A stretch of 64,000 bases of DNA from CAWAMD01 sp963783045 (GTDB lineage Bacteria; Actinomycetota; Nitriliruptoria; Nitriliruptorales; Nitriliruptoraceae), in assembly GCA_963783045.1 (NCBI GenBank), contig CAWAMD010000005.1, positions 248,001 to 312,000 on the forward strand, in the 5' to 3' direction. Under the pieces are notes generated by a model that was not told the origin of the DNA, searched no databases, and saw only the letters and a list, made by a program, of their open reading frames with translations. The translations under genes were made by a program, and so were the position numbers. Position 1 is the first letter of the stretch, and each line of letters opens with the position of its first letter. Shown here in pieces: positions 17,735 through 27,260 of this stretch.

Positions 17735-19306
17735 TCAGGGGAGGGGGTCGGCCAGGACGAAGGCGTGGAGGCCGCCGGCCGTCCCGAGCACCGAGCCCAG
17801 CGCCGCCTGGCAGGCCGGCGAGACGACGGGTGTGTCCTTCGCGCACGCATCCGACGACGAGGTGCCCGCACCCACGAAGAGGTGGTCACCGACGATCGCC
17901 GGGCCGGAGGAGGCGGGCCCGGTCAGCGGTGCCTGCCAGCGAACCAGTCCCGTGTCGGTGTCGAACGCGCGCAACTGCCCGTCGAGCGCCGCCGCGAACA
18001 CCAGACCGTTGACCGCGGCGGATGCGCCGTAGCTCGGGCCGGCGACGCCCTGCCAGGTCTGCGTGCCGGTCGTCCCGTCGATGCCGTGCATGTAGCCGGG
18101 GCCGCCGAGGGCCGTCGTGCCGAACACGTCGCCGTTCCAGGCGGCGGGGGAACCGATGAAGCCACCGATGGCGAAGTCCTGCTGGACGTTGCCGGGCTCG
18201 GCCACCCGGGTCGACCAGCGCAGGTCACCGTCAGCCGGGTCGAGCGCGTAGTAGGTCGCGTCCTTGTTGCCGGCGCCGAGCACCGGCGTGCCGTCGGGCA
18301 GGGTGAACAGGTTCGGCGTCGCGCCGAAGTCGTTGTCGTCCCGGTTCGGCCCGTGCGGCTGGAAGGACCACCGCGGGGCGCCGGTGTCGAGGTCCACGGC
18401 CGTCACGGCCTCGACGTACGGGGTCCACGCCACGTCGGCCGGGCAGTTGCCGGTGGCGACGTAGACCTGGTGGCGCCACGGGTCGAGCGTGGGCGAGGAC
18501 CACACCGAGTCGCAGCCCGCCGGCCCGCCCTGCATCGGGTCGAAGAACCAGCGCTGCTCGCCGGTGGCGGCGTCGAGCGCCACCAGGCCGCCACGCGGGG
18601 GGTCGCCGGCGGTCGACAGGTGGTCGTGGACGTCCTTGCCGACGTAGACCACGCCGTCCCAGATCACCGGGGACGACTCGACCTCGGTGGGATCGTCGGG
18701 CGCGCCGGTGCCGAGCGACGCCATCCACACCGTGCTGCCGTCACGGGCGTCGAGCGCGACGACCCGCGGGCCCGACCCGAAGACGACCAGCCGCCGGGTG
18801 ACGCCGTCGACATCCACGTCGGCCACCGCCGCCGACGAGACGATCGGTCCGAACGCAGCCGTCGGGGCGGGCGGGGTCCGAACCGACCAGCGAAGCGTGC
18901 CAGTCGCCGCGTCGACGGCGTACATGGTGCCCGACCAGTCGCCCACGTACACGGTCCCGTCCACGACCGTCGGCGACGCGGTCACGTTCGCGCTGGTCTT
19001 GAGGAACCACGCCGGCACGAGGCGGGCGACGCTCGTGCGGTCGATGGGGGAGGGGCAGTCGGTCGCGAAGGTGCGCACGGGGGTGCGGCCGTACATGGGC
19101 CAGTCCGGGCACGGCCGGACCGACGATTCCTCCGGGGCCCGCATGCCCTGCGGCCACCCGTCAGCCGAGCCCGCCGGCGGGTACCGGCCGGCCGAGTCGG
19201 GGCGCGCCGTGGCGCCGGGTAGCGAGGCCGCCGCCGGCGTGGCCACGCCCACGGCGAGGGCACACGCCGCCACGGCGAGGGGAGCGAGCAGGCGACGAAC
19301 GAGCAT
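17735..19306 (-). CDS. exported PQQ-type beta-propeller protein
   Basis: 523 residues with an N-terminal signal peptide (LLAPLAVAACALAVGVATPAAAS). The body repeats blades of the form VYVGDWSGTMYAVDAATG-LRW, VALDARDGSTVWMA, LVALDAATGEQRWFF, AVDLDTGAPRWSF and LRAFDTDTGLVRWQA, diagnostic of a quinoprotein-dehydrogenase-like eight-bladed propeller. Cysteines (CPDW, CPSP, GCDS, NCPAD, CAKD, ACQ) suggest disulfides outside the cell. The catalytic residues of PQQ dehydrogenases cannot be confirmed, so an enzymatic role is uncertain. ATG 19306 has GGAG about 7 nt upstream and follows the TPP enzyme by 11 bp. Confidence 0.8.
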   Translation of the reverse strand: MLVRRLLAPLAVAACALAVGVATPAAASLPGATARPDSAGRYPPAGSADGWPQGMRAPEESSVRPCPDWPMYGRTPVRTFATDCPSPIDRTSVARLVPAWFLKTSANVTASPTVVDGTVYVGDWSGTMYAVDAATGTLRWSVRTPPAPTAAFGPIVSSAAVADVDVDGVTRRLVVFGSGPRVVALDARDGSTVWMASLGTGAPDDPTEVESSPVIWDGVVYVGKDVHDHLSTAGDPPRGGLVALDAATGEQRWFFDPMQGGPAGCDSVWSSPTLDPWRHQVYVATGNCPADVAWTPYVEAVTAVDLDTGAPRWSFQPHGPNRDDNDFGATPNLFTLPDGTPVLGAGNKDATYYALDPADGDLRWSTRVAEPGNVQQDFAIGGFIGSPAAWNGDVFGTTALGGPGYMHGIDGTTGTQTWQGVAGPSYGASAAVNGLVFAAALDGQLRAFDTDTGLVRWQAPLTGPASSGPAIVGDHLFVGAGTSSSDACAKDTPVVSPACQAALGSVLGTAGGLHAFVLADPLP

Positions 19307-19317
19307 GAGATCTCCGG

Positions 19318-21024
19318 CTACATCACGTCGAGGTCGGTCAGGTTGCGCAGCAGGTCGGACAGGATGTCCGGGTCCGTGGTGACGTTCACGACGGCGGGCC
19401 GGCCGCTCTCGATGGCACGGGTGAGCGCCGGCTCGAGGTCGGCGAGGTCCTCGACGTGCTCGCCGTGCGCCCCGAGCGCCGTGGCGAGCTGGTCGTAGCG
19501 GGTGGCCCGAAGCTCGCTGGCGACGTGACGGCCCGGTCCGAACCAGGCGTCCTGCTCGTGCGACACGTCCCCCCACCCGGCGTTGTTCGAGACGACGCAG
19601 ACGATCGGGAGGTCATGGCGGACGGCCGTGTCGAGCTCCATGGCGGCCAGTCCGAAGGAGCCGTCGCCGGTCAGCAGCACGACGAGGTCGTCCGGACGGG
19701 CCGCCTTGGCCGCCAGCGCGAAGGGGACCCCCACGCCGAGGCTGCCGAGCGCGGTGGTGGTCGTCAGCAGACGACCGGGGCCACTGGCAGGGGCGTAGGC
19801 GATCCCCCAGGCGAGCGCGTCACCGCCGTCGACCACCACGGTGAGGTCGTCGCCGGCGTGCTGCCGGGCCACGTCCATGAGGGTCCGGGCGGCCGCGCCG
19901 GTGTGGACGCCCGGCCCGTCGTAGCCGGCGATCTGCTCGTCCCAGGTGGCACGCAGGTGGCCGGCGATCTCGACCGCCTGGTCCCGCCAGGACACACGGT
20001 CGTCGGTGGGGCCTCCGGCGTCGAGGGCCAGTGCCTGCAGGACCTCGGTGACGTTGCCGGCGATGGCGACCTCGGGGCGTCGGTTGCCGCCGATCGCCTC
20101 CGGGCGCAGATCGACCTGGATCACCTGCTGAGCATCCGAGAACAGCGGTGAACGGCCGAACGCGAGGTTCGCGTTGAAGGCGCTGCCGAGCACCACGACG
20201 ACGTTGGCGAGCAGCAGCGCCCCGCCGGCGTGGACGATGCTGCCGAGGCACCAGGGATGGTCGTCGCTGAGCACGCCCCGCGCCGCGCTTGCGGTCACCA
20301 CGGGCACGCCGAGAGCCTCGGCCGCGTCGGCCAGTGCCGCTCCGGCGCGGGAGAAGTGCGCCCCGGTTCCGGCGAGGAGGACCGGCCGCTCGGCACCGTC
20401 GATCAGGGCCCGCGCCTCCTCGATCGCGCTCGGGGCCCCGGCCGGCCGTGGTGGCTCGGACGGGAAGCCGCCGTTCTCGACTGTGGACGGGTCGACCTCC
20501 GCGGCGTACACGTCCATGGGGATCTCGAGGTAGACCGGCCCCGGGGCGCCGGCACGCGCGTGATGCAGCGCCTCGCCGACGGCGTGCGGGATCCGGCCGG
20601 GGTGGGTGCAGCGGACGGTGTGCTTGGCGACGGGTGCCGCGACGGCCGCCTGGTCCACGTCCATGACCGCGCCCCGGCCCTCCTTGTCGCGGCCGGTTCG
20701 GCCGCCGATCAGCACCAGCGGGACGCACCACACGCCGGCATCGAGCAGGCCGATGAGGGAGTTCGCGAAGCCGGGACCTGCGGTGACGACCGCGACCCCC
20801 GGGCGCCCCGTGGCCAGCGCGTAGCCCTCGGCGGCGAGCGCAGCAGCCCCCTCGTGACGGGTGTCGACGACCCGGATGCCTACCTCGCGGCAGCCGTCGA
20901 GCAGGTGCAGCACGTGCCCACCGGGGACGGCGAAGACCACCTCGACCCCCGCATCGGCCAGGGCACGGGCGGCGAGGAGGCCACCGTGGTCGGGGGCGGG
21001 GGCGGGGGCGCGGTCGGTCGACAT
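19318..21024 (-). CDS. thiamine pyrophosphate-dependent enzyme (acetolactate synthase-like)
   Basis: 568 residues, three-domain TPP enzyme. The activating Glu is in RHEGAAALAAEGYA near 57, the central domain runs from about 190 to 330, and the TPP motif is GDGSFGLAAMELDTAVRH ... VVSNN near 435-470. The active-site loop ends GWGDVSHEQDAWFG. This could be an acetolactate synthase, benzoylformate decarboxylase-like or sulfoacetaldehyde/oxalyl-type enzyme; no ilvN/ilvC neighbours, so branched-chain synthesis is unlikely to be its context. Same strand and 11 bp before the propeller gene. Confidence 0.8.
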   Translation of the reverse strand: MSTDRAPAPAPDHGGLLAARALADAGVEVVFAVPGGHVLHLLDGCREVGIRVVDTRHEGAAALAAEGYALATGRPGVAVVTAGPGFANSLIGLLDAGVWCVPLVLIGGRTGRDKEGRGAVMDVDQAAVAAPVAKHTVRCTHPGRIPHAVGEALHHARAGAPGPVYLEIPMDVYAAEVDPSTVENGGFPSEPPRPAGAPSAIEEARALIDGAERPVLLAGTGAHFSRAGAALADAAEALGVPVVTASAARGVLSDDHPWCLGSIVHAGGALLLANVVVVLGSAFNANLAFGRSPLFSDAQQVIQVDLRPEAIGGNRRPEVAIAGNVTEVLQALALDAGGPTDDRVSWRDQAVEIAGHLRATWDEQIAGYDGPGVHTGAAARTLMDVARQHAGDDLTVVVDGGDALAWGIAYAPASGPGRLLTTTTALGSLGVGVPFALAAKAARPDDLVVLLTGDGSFGLAAMELDTAVRHDLPIVCVVSNNAGWGDVSHEQDAWFGPGRHVASELRATRYDQLATALGAHGEHVEDLADLEPALTRAIESGRPAVVNVTTDPDILSDLLRNLTDLDVM

Positions 21025-21082
21025 CCGGCGTCCTGTCGGTCGGTCGGGTGGTGCGGTCGGCCGGCGGGCAGCTCGCGCGGCG

Positions 21083-22745
21083 TCAGCTCGCGGGGTCCCA
21101 GGCGATGAGCGGGTCGTCGTAGCAGACGGGGTAGCCCTGCGGGACCGCGAAGAAGTCCTGCTTGTTCATGTCCCACTTGCCCACGGCGATGCACTCGTGG
21201 ACGGTCGTGACGTTGTCGTAGTCGATCGACGTCCACGCCTGCGGGACGATGAGGCCGCCACCTCCATAGCCGTGGTCGGGCGTGAAGGTGTTGAGCCAGT
21301 CCACGACGCCCTTGCGGGTCACGTTGGCGCCGAGCCGCTGCACGGCGTCGGTGAACATCTTCGCGGCGAGCCATCCCTCGAGATGCCACTCGTGGAGCGT
21401 GGTGTCGAGCTGCCCCTGGTACACGTCGTGCATGGCCTGACGGAACCGTTGCACCTCTTTGGTGTTCTGGTTGTAGGGGATCGTCTCACCCCACACGTAC
21501 ATGCTCTGCTTGCAGATGTCGGTGAACTGGTCCTTCACCCGCCGCGACCACGACGACACGATCCCGACCTTCGCCTTGACCGAGAAGTCGTTGCGCTGCA
21601 TGGACTTGCACAGGTTCTGGTTCCCGGTCAGGTCCATGGCGTCGAAGACGGCCTCGACGCCCTTCGACTGCATGTCGGCGACGTAGCTGTCGAACGAGGG
21701 CAGCGCGGGGTTCACCTCGTACTCGGTGACCTGGTAGCCCTCCTTGCGCAGCCCCTCCGCCTGGTAGAGGCCGTAGGCCTTCGACACCGGGATGTTGTAG
21801 TAGAAGACCGCAGCCTTCTTGATGCCGAGGTTCTTCGCGAAGTAGCGGAAGATCGCGGTGCCGTTGTAGAGCTTGCCCTTGTAGCCGACCTTGCCGTTGC
21901 GCGGGTACTCGGCGCCGCGCACGGAGAACAGGCTGGGGTAGGTGAAGTACTCGTTGCCGACGGGCTGGCCGCCCACGTCCGGCACGCCCTTGTCGCTGAC
22001 GTACTTGGCGGCCGAGTAGGCGCGCGTCGCGTTGGCGACCAACGCGAAGACCTTCTGGTTCTCGATGAGGTCGTGGGCGCACTGCTGGTCGCGGTCGGGG
22101 TCGGCCTTGTCGTCGCAGGTGACGAGCTTGACCTGCCGGCCGTTGATGCCCCCGCGGGCGTTGAGCTGCGCGAAGTACGCCTTCGCGCCCTGCACCATGG
22201 GCGTGAACATGTTGGGGCCCAGCGGGCCGCCCTTCGTGGTGATGTTGCCGACGAGGATCTGGTCCGCGGTCACACCCACGTCGCTCGCGCCGTTGGCCTG
22301 GGTCCCGCCGCCGGAACCGGCACCGCCACCGGCGCCGCCCGTACCACCGGAGCCGCCACTGCCACCGGCCTGATCCGCCGGAGCCGCCTGACGCGGGTCC
22401 GCCGGTCTCGGTCTGCGCGGCACCGCCCGTGCCGACGTCCGGCGGGGTCGCCGTGGCGCCATCGCCGGCAGCCACCGCACCGCCGCCGGCGCCGCCCGTA
22501 CCACCGGTGTCACCACCGACGGAGCCGCCGGCCGCCACGGCCGCGCCGCCGCCCTCGCCGCCGCCACCTTCGGTGAGCTGCGCGAACACCTGGGGGTCGA
22601 CGCGGGTCCCGCAGGCGCTCGCGAGCAGGCCGACGATCACGAGCACCATCCAGAGCGGAGGGTGGCCCCGGCGCCGCGATCGGGCGCCCGGGAACCGCCG
22701 AGATGATGCGGACATGCGTCGCCCCGTCGATCGTTGACTGGTCAT
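21083..22745 (-). pseudogene. branched-chain ABC substrate-binding lipoprotein, frameshifted
   Basis: Two frames are needed. From ATG 22745 (or 22715) one frame encodes a lipoprotein signal (PLWMVLVIVGLLASAC, lipobox LASAC) and a Gly/Ala-rich linker; the mature type-1 periplasmic-binding fold (VGVTADQILVGNITTKGGPLGP ... to 21083) is in another frame. They join if one base is removed from the CCGGCC at about 22365-22370, inside the low-complexity linker, giving 553 residues. As read, no start in the mature frame supplies a signal peptide. It lies on the opposite strand from the liv genes and is the obvious partner of that importer. Sequencing error in a GC-rich repeat is as likely as real loss. 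Confidence 0.75.
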
Positions 22746-22827
22746 CACAGGGTGTAGTCGCCACCGACGCGCATCGCGACCTGCTGCGGTGGCCGAACGG
22801 GTGCCCGCCGTGGCCTGACCCCGAGGC

Positions 22828-23580
22828 TCAGCCTTCGAGGGTCCAGCGCACCGCGGACCGGATCGCGGCGAGGCCACGGGGGTCGAACCCGTGGGCCATG
22901 TCGTCGACGACGAACAGACGCGAGGGGGCGTGCGACTCGCGGTAGAGCTCCTCGCCGTCGCGGAAGGAGATGAAGCGGTCACGCCGGCCGTGCACGATGG
23001 CGACCGGCGCGACGAGCCGCTGGACCAGCACCCGCGGCGGCTCCGGGTAGCTCCAGTCCGGATGGAGCCGCACGTTCATGTACCGGTCCGCGAGCCGGCG
23101 TCCGACGCCCGTCCGGGTCAACACGGTCGCGAGCAGCGTGCGGGGGTTGAGCGGCAGTCGCCATGCGGCAGGACTCGAGATCGTCACCACGCCCGCTACG
23201 TCCCGCACGTCGGCGGCGTAGCGCAGGACGGCGACGGCTCCCATCGAGGCGCCGACGACCACGATCCGATCCGCTTCCTTCCGGGCGAGCGCGACAGCGG
23301 CGGCGACGTCGAGCTCCTCCTGGTCACCGAGCGTGCAGCTTCCCTCGGAGGCTCCGTGGCCCCGTCCGTCGTAGGTGAGGACCTGGTAGCCGTCCTCGAC
23401 GAGCGCCGTCGCCGTCGCCGTGGTGGGCGCATCGTCCTGGTGCGACGCGAACCCGTGGACGAGCACGACGCAGACGTCGCTCGCCGTCCGGGGCATCCAG
23501 CGCCGACCGACGAGCCGGACCGCGTCGGCGGTCTCGAACTCAACGTCCTCGGCGTTCGCGTCCAGCGTGTCCACGGTCAT
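22828..23580 (-). CDS. alpha/beta hydrolase
   Basis: 250 residues. VLVHGFASHQDD near 42 (oxyanion region), YDGRGHGASEG near 70, nucleophile GASMGAVAVL near 112, acid in HGRRDRFIS near 198, and His in DMAHGFDP near 228. Serine esterase or lipase-like; no specific substrate can be named. ATG overlaps the stop of the membrane protein upstream (ATGA). Confidence 0.85.
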   Translation of the reverse strand: MTVDTLDANAEDVEFETADAVRLVGRRWMPRTASDVCVVLVHGFASHQDDAPTTATATALVEDGYQVLTYDGRGHGASEGSCTLGDQEELDVAAAVALARKEADRIVVVGASMGAVAVLRYAADVRDVAGVVTISSPAAWRLPLNPRTLLATVLTRTGVGRRLADRYMNVRLHPDWSYPEPPRVLVQRLVAPVAIVHGRRDRFISFRDGEELYRESHAPSRLFVVDDMAHGFDPRGLAAIRSAVRWTLEG

Positions 23581-24275
23581 GGCGTCGTCACCACCATCCT
23601 GTCATCGGGCGAGCCGGTGGGTGAGAGGGGAAGGGCCCTGCGCCAGCGGATGACGGTCCCGTTGCGCCGGGCGGTCAGCACGAACGACACGGTGGACGCG
23701 AGGACGGCGGCGACGGTCAGACCGGCCGAGACGGCGGCCCGGCCGACCACGAAGGCGCCGAGCTCGACCTGGAGCAGCATCCAGAGCGAGACGGCGGCGT
23801 TGACCACGAACACCGCCGCCCACCCGAGGGTCACCCGTGCGAAGAAGGTGCGCATCCAGGCGTGCTCGAGCAGCGCGTCGGGCAGCGGCAGCAGCTCGGT
23901 CGCGAGCCGCTCGGCGAGCGGACGGCCGACCGCGACCGAGAACACGAAGGCCGCCGCCAGCAGCGCCGGCGCGAGGGCCGGCTGCAGGAAGTACAGGAAC
24001 CCGCTGCCGGTGGCCAGGCCGAGGATGCTGCGCAGGGTCAGCAGCGCAGTCCCGATCGCCAGGACGCCCGGGACGGCGCGACGACGCAGCAGGCGCAGTC
24101 CGACCGCGGCCCACCCCCACACCAGGGCCGCGACGATGGCCGTGCCCAGGCCGGCCACCTGCAGGGTCCCGTAGAAGAGCATCGCCGGGACGATCATGCT
24201 CTCGAGCAGGTGCGGAAGCGCGTGGGCCGCCACGTGGCGCAGGCGGGGCAGCGGCAGCACGTGGGAAGCGTCCAT
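23577..24275 (-). CDS. VC0807-like integral membrane protein
   Basis: 232 residues with about six hydrophobic segments. YFLQPALAPALLAAAFVFSVAVGRPLAERL in the middle and WMRTFFARVTLGWAAVFVVNAAVSL further on resemble the VC0807/DUF3159-type membrane family (conserved GRPL and a following Arg-rich loop). No known activity. Coupled to the downstream hydrolase by a 4-bp overlap. Confidence 0.55.
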   Translation of the reverse strand: MDASHVLPLPRLRHVAAHALPHLLESMIVPAMLFYGTLQVAGLGTAIVAALVWGWAAVGLRLLRRRAVPGVLAIGTALLTLRSILGLATGSGFLYFLQPALAPALLAAAFVFSVAVGRPLAERLATELLPLPDALLEHAWMRTFFARVTLGWAAVFVVNAAVSLWMLLQVELGAFVVGRAAVSAGLTVAAVLASTVSFVLTARRNGTVIRWRRALPLSPTGSPDDRMVVTTP

Positions 24276-24411
24276 CGGGAGGGGAGCCTTCGGGCGACGC
24301 GGGAGACGGTCGGATGATACCGGTCGGGGTTCGACCGCTCGACGTCCACACGCGACCGCGGCCCGTCACGACGCCGCTCACGTCTCGCTGCCGTTCCTCA
24401 CGACCCCCAGG

Positions 24412-25254
24412 TCATTGCGTGTCCCAGCACCAGGCGAGGCCCACGAGGTCGGTTCCGGTGTGGACCATCATGGCCGCGTCGAACTCGCTGACGAAGAGCT
24501 CCTGCGTGTTGTCGACCTCCGTGGAGAGCCGCTCGAGCAGCCGCTCCGCGCCGTCGGGATGGCCGGCGTGGAGCACGCTCGCGTGCAGGACCGCGTCGGA
24601 GGAGGGGCGGTCGTCGAGGCACCGCGAGAGGAGCCGGTCGCGCACCTTCGACTCCGCCAGCGACGGCATGAGCACGTGCGGTTCACCGTCGCGGAACTCG
24701 AACAGCGGCCACACCCCGAAGGCGTCGCGTGCCTTGCTGGCGATGTCCGGTACGCGGCCACTCTTCGCGAGCCGGTCGAGCGATCCCACCCCGGCGACGA
24801 GCCGGACGCAGGGCAACACGGCACGCGCCCGTTCCGCGACCTCCTCGAGGCTGGCACCGTCCTGGGCCGCGCGCGCCGCGGCCAGCGCGATGAGTGCGTG
24901 GCCGCCGACAGCGCTGCGGCTGTCGAGAACGGTCACCTCGCCCTCCGCCTGCTGACTGGCGAGGGTGGCGTTCTGGTAGGTGTTGCTCATCGTGCTCGCG
25001 AGCGTCACGACGAACACGCCGTCGTCGCTCATGCGCTCCTCGATGGCGTCCAGGAAGGCGCCCGGACTCGGGCCGGAGGTCGACATGTCGCTGCCGTTCT
25101 CCAGGCGCTCGCGGAGCTCGGCCGTCGACAGGCTGTTCGCGGCGACGCTGTCGCCCTCCACGTCGAGCTGGAGGGGGACGATCGTGACGTCGTACTTCGA
25201 CGCCAGGTCGGGCGGGACGCAGGCGGAGCTGTCGGTGATGACGGCGACGGTCAT
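24412..25254 (-). CDS. DegV family fatty-acid-binding protein
   Basis: 280 residues. N-terminal VAVITDSSACVPPDL and TSGPSPGAFLDAI near 59 are the fatty-acid-pocket motifs of DegV; STMSNTYQNA near 88 and VLDSRSAVGGHALIAL near 110 follow. The C-terminal GSLDRLAKSGRVP and LFEFRDGEPHVL complete the family pattern. DegV/FakB proteins present fatty acids to a FakA kinase, but no fakA is seen in the window. ATG overlaps the MFS stop by 4 bp. Confidence 0.88.
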   Translation of the reverse strand: MTVAVITDSSACVPPDLASKYDVTIVPLQLDVEGDSVAANSLSTAELRERLENGSDMSTSGPSPGAFLDAIEERMSDDGVFVVTLASTMSNTYQNATLASQQAEGEVTVLDSRSAVGGHALIALAAARAAQDGASLEEVAERARAVLPCVRLVAGVGSLDRLAKSGRVPDIASKARDAFGVWPLFEFRDGEPHVLMPSLAESKVRDRLLSRCLDDRPSSDAVLHASVLHAGHPDGAERLLERLSTEVDNTQELFVSEFDAAMMVHTGTDLVGLAWCWDTQ

Positions 25255-26519
25255 GTGGTGGTCTCCGTGGTGGCATGGTGGACGGTGCCGGGTCGGATGG
25301 TCACGCCTCCGATGATGACCAGCAGGCCGGACAGGAAGAGGATGAGCGAGGACGGGGCGACCTCGCCGATGAGCGGCCAGGTGACGGCATGGATGTGCTC
25401 CACGGCGACGCCGGCGAAGATCGCGGCCAGGCTGAGGCCGAAGCGGAAGAGCATGTGGAAGGCCGCGAACCCGATGACGCGCCGACGGCCCTCGAGCTCC
25501 TCCTGGAGGTAGGTGAGGGATCCGACCAGCGCCGTCGCCGCGGCCGCGCCGAACAGGACCGCGACCCCGTAGCTCCACAGCAGGCTCGAGACGAGCGCCA
25601 TGATCGAGAGCATGACCCCCATGGCGGTCACCCCGCCCCGGACGACCGTGATCGTCGCACCCTCCTCACGGGTCTGCAGCCACGCCACCGCACCCGAGGC
25701 GCCCACCCCGAAGATGGCGATCATCAGGCCGAACCCGAAGGTGGAGGCGTTCAGCACCTCCCGGACGTAGACGATGCCGAGGGAGAACAGCGCACCGATC
25801 CCGAGCATCACCGAGGTCAGCCCCGGCAGCACGGCACGCAGCAGCGGGTAGCGGAACGCGTCGAGGAAGGCGCGGAACCCCGGCTCCTCCTCGTCGTCGC
25901 CCTCGCCCCCATCGGTGATCGAGCTCTCCTCGGGCAGCTCGATCCGCCGGATCATCACGAACGAGACGAGGTAGGTCAGGGCGTCGAGGACGAACACGAC
26001 CACGTACGGGTGGTTGTGGATGGGGCCGAAGAACGCCGGCAGCGACGTGATCCCCGCGAACGCCGCCGCGCCGATCGGGATGTTGCCGTAGGAGGAGACC
26101 AGGATCAGCCCGTTGGCGGTCGGCAGCTGCTTGTGGTCGACGAGGTCGGGGATCGCGGCGTCGCGTGCGGGCAGGAAGATCAGGTTCGCGAGCTCGGTGA
26201 GGAAGGCGAAGACGTAGACCCACCAGATCGCGTGCACGAACGGGATCACGACGACGAGTCCGGCGCGGATGAGGTCCATCGCCAGCATCGTCTTGCGGCG
26301 GTCCCATTTCAGTGCGGCGCTGGTTGCGAGCGGGCCGGCCAGCATGGACGGCATGAGCCGCAACGCCAGGACGCCGCCGACGGCGGTCGGCGAGCCGGAG
26401 AGGTCGAGCACGAGCGCCATGAGGGCGATCGTGGCCATCCAGTCGCCGAACGCCGAGATGGCCTGTCCGGCGAGCAGGTCGCGGAAGTACCCGGTGCGAA
26501 AGAGCGGGTGCATCTTCAC
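25251..26519 (-). CDS. MFS transporter
   Basis: 422 residues and about 12 membrane segments. The first helix region is FRDLLAGQAISAFGDWMATIALMALV, typical of the MFS_3 (enterobactin exporter EntS-like) branch, and GPLATSAALKWDRRK near 75-90 is the loop-2 motif. GTG 26519 overlaps the stop of the PlsY-like gene (GTGA) and has GGAGG 10 nt upstream; ATG 26513 is the alternative. Substrate unknown. Operon with DegV and the PlsY-like protein suggests a lipid link. Confidence 0.8.
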   Translation of the reverse strand: MKMHPLFRTGYFRDLLAGQAISAFGDWMATIALMALVLDLSGSPTAVGGVLALRLMPSMLAGPLATSAALKWDRRKTMLAMDLIRAGLVVVIPFVHAIWWVYVFAFLTELANLIFLPARDAAIPDLVDHKQLPTANGLILVSSYGNIPIGAAAFAGITSLPAFFGPIHNHPYVVVFVLDALTYLVSFVMIRRIELPEESSITDGGEGDDEEEPGFRAFLDAFRYPLLRAVLPGLTSVMLGIGALFSLGIVYVREVLNASTFGFGLMIAIFGVGASGAVAWLQTREEGATITVVRGGVTAMGVMLSIMALVSSLLWSYGVAVLFGAAAATALVGSLTYLQEELEGRRRVIGFAAFHMLFRFGLSLAAIFAGVAVEHIHAVTWPLIGEVAPSSLILFLSGLLVIIGGVTIRPGTVHHATTETTT

Positions 26520-27169
26520 GATGTCGTGCCCTCCGCATCGGATGAGGTGCTGCCCGGCGCCTCGTCCCGGTCGAAGAGGAGCCGGTTGAGGTAGACCTGG
26601 AAGCGGTCGCCCGACGCGGGCCTGCGGTTTCCGGCCAGGCGCTTCGTCCACATCGGCAGCAGGACCGCCGCGCCCGTTGCCGCCGCGGCGCGGCCCCGCC
26701 AGGCTGCCAGCGCGGGAACGATGCCGGCCTGCGCGACGAAGGACCCGAGACCGGTGGACTCGAGCAGCTTCCCGATGCCGAGGCCGGCGAGCAGCAGCGC
26801 CGCGCCCGGCCAGGCGTTGACCGTCATCGCGCCCATCGCCGGGGAGATGCCGCGACCGCCGGCACCCCTCAGGAACGGGGACCAGTCGTGGGCGACCACG
26901 GCGGTGCCCGCCGCGACCGCGGCGAGCGCCGGGCGATCGCCCGCGAGCGCCGGGCCGACCGCCCCCTTGGCGACATCGAGGACGCCGCCGACGATGAGGG
27001 GTCCCACACCCGCCACCTTATAGAGGTTCGTGCCGGACACGGTGCCCGTGTCGACCTCGCGCAGGTCCACGCCCTTGACGATCTTCGCGACGATGTAGGA
27101 ATAGGGGACCGACCCGGACGCGTAGGCCACGGCGAGGACGGCTGCGGGGGGCAGTGATCGCAGTTTCAT
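26516..27169 (-). CDS. PlsY-like glycerol-3-phosphate acyltransferase
   Basis: 217 residues. The opening YASGSVPYSYIVAKIVKGVDLREVDTG and later HDWSPFLRGAGGRGISPAMG correspond to the three PlsY glycine-rich loops. The first loop reads DTGTVSGTN in place of the canonical GSGNxGATN and the third reads GAGGRGIS instead of FKGGKGVA, so substrate or activity may differ. PlsY transfers acyl groups from acyl-phosphate to glycerol-3-phosphate. No ribosome-binding site is evident at ATG 27169 or 27181. Confidence 0.7.
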   Translation of the reverse strand: MKLRSLPPAAVLAVAYASGSVPYSYIVAKIVKGVDLREVDTGTVSGTNLYKVAGVGPLIVGGVLDVAKGAVGPALAGDRPALAAVAAGTAVVAHDWSPFLRGAGGRGISPAMGAMTVNAWPGAALLLAGLGIGKLLESTGLGSFVAQAGIVPALAAWRGRAAAATGAAVLLPMWTKRLAGNRRPASGDRFQVYLNRLLFDRDEAPGSTSSDAEGTTS

Positions 27170-27260
27170 GCCGCACAGCATGGCGGACGGGACCGTCAGA
27201 GCAAACCATCCCCGGTGGACGTTCGACACCGGTGCCTGGTGGGTCGTGCGGGCGGGGCCA

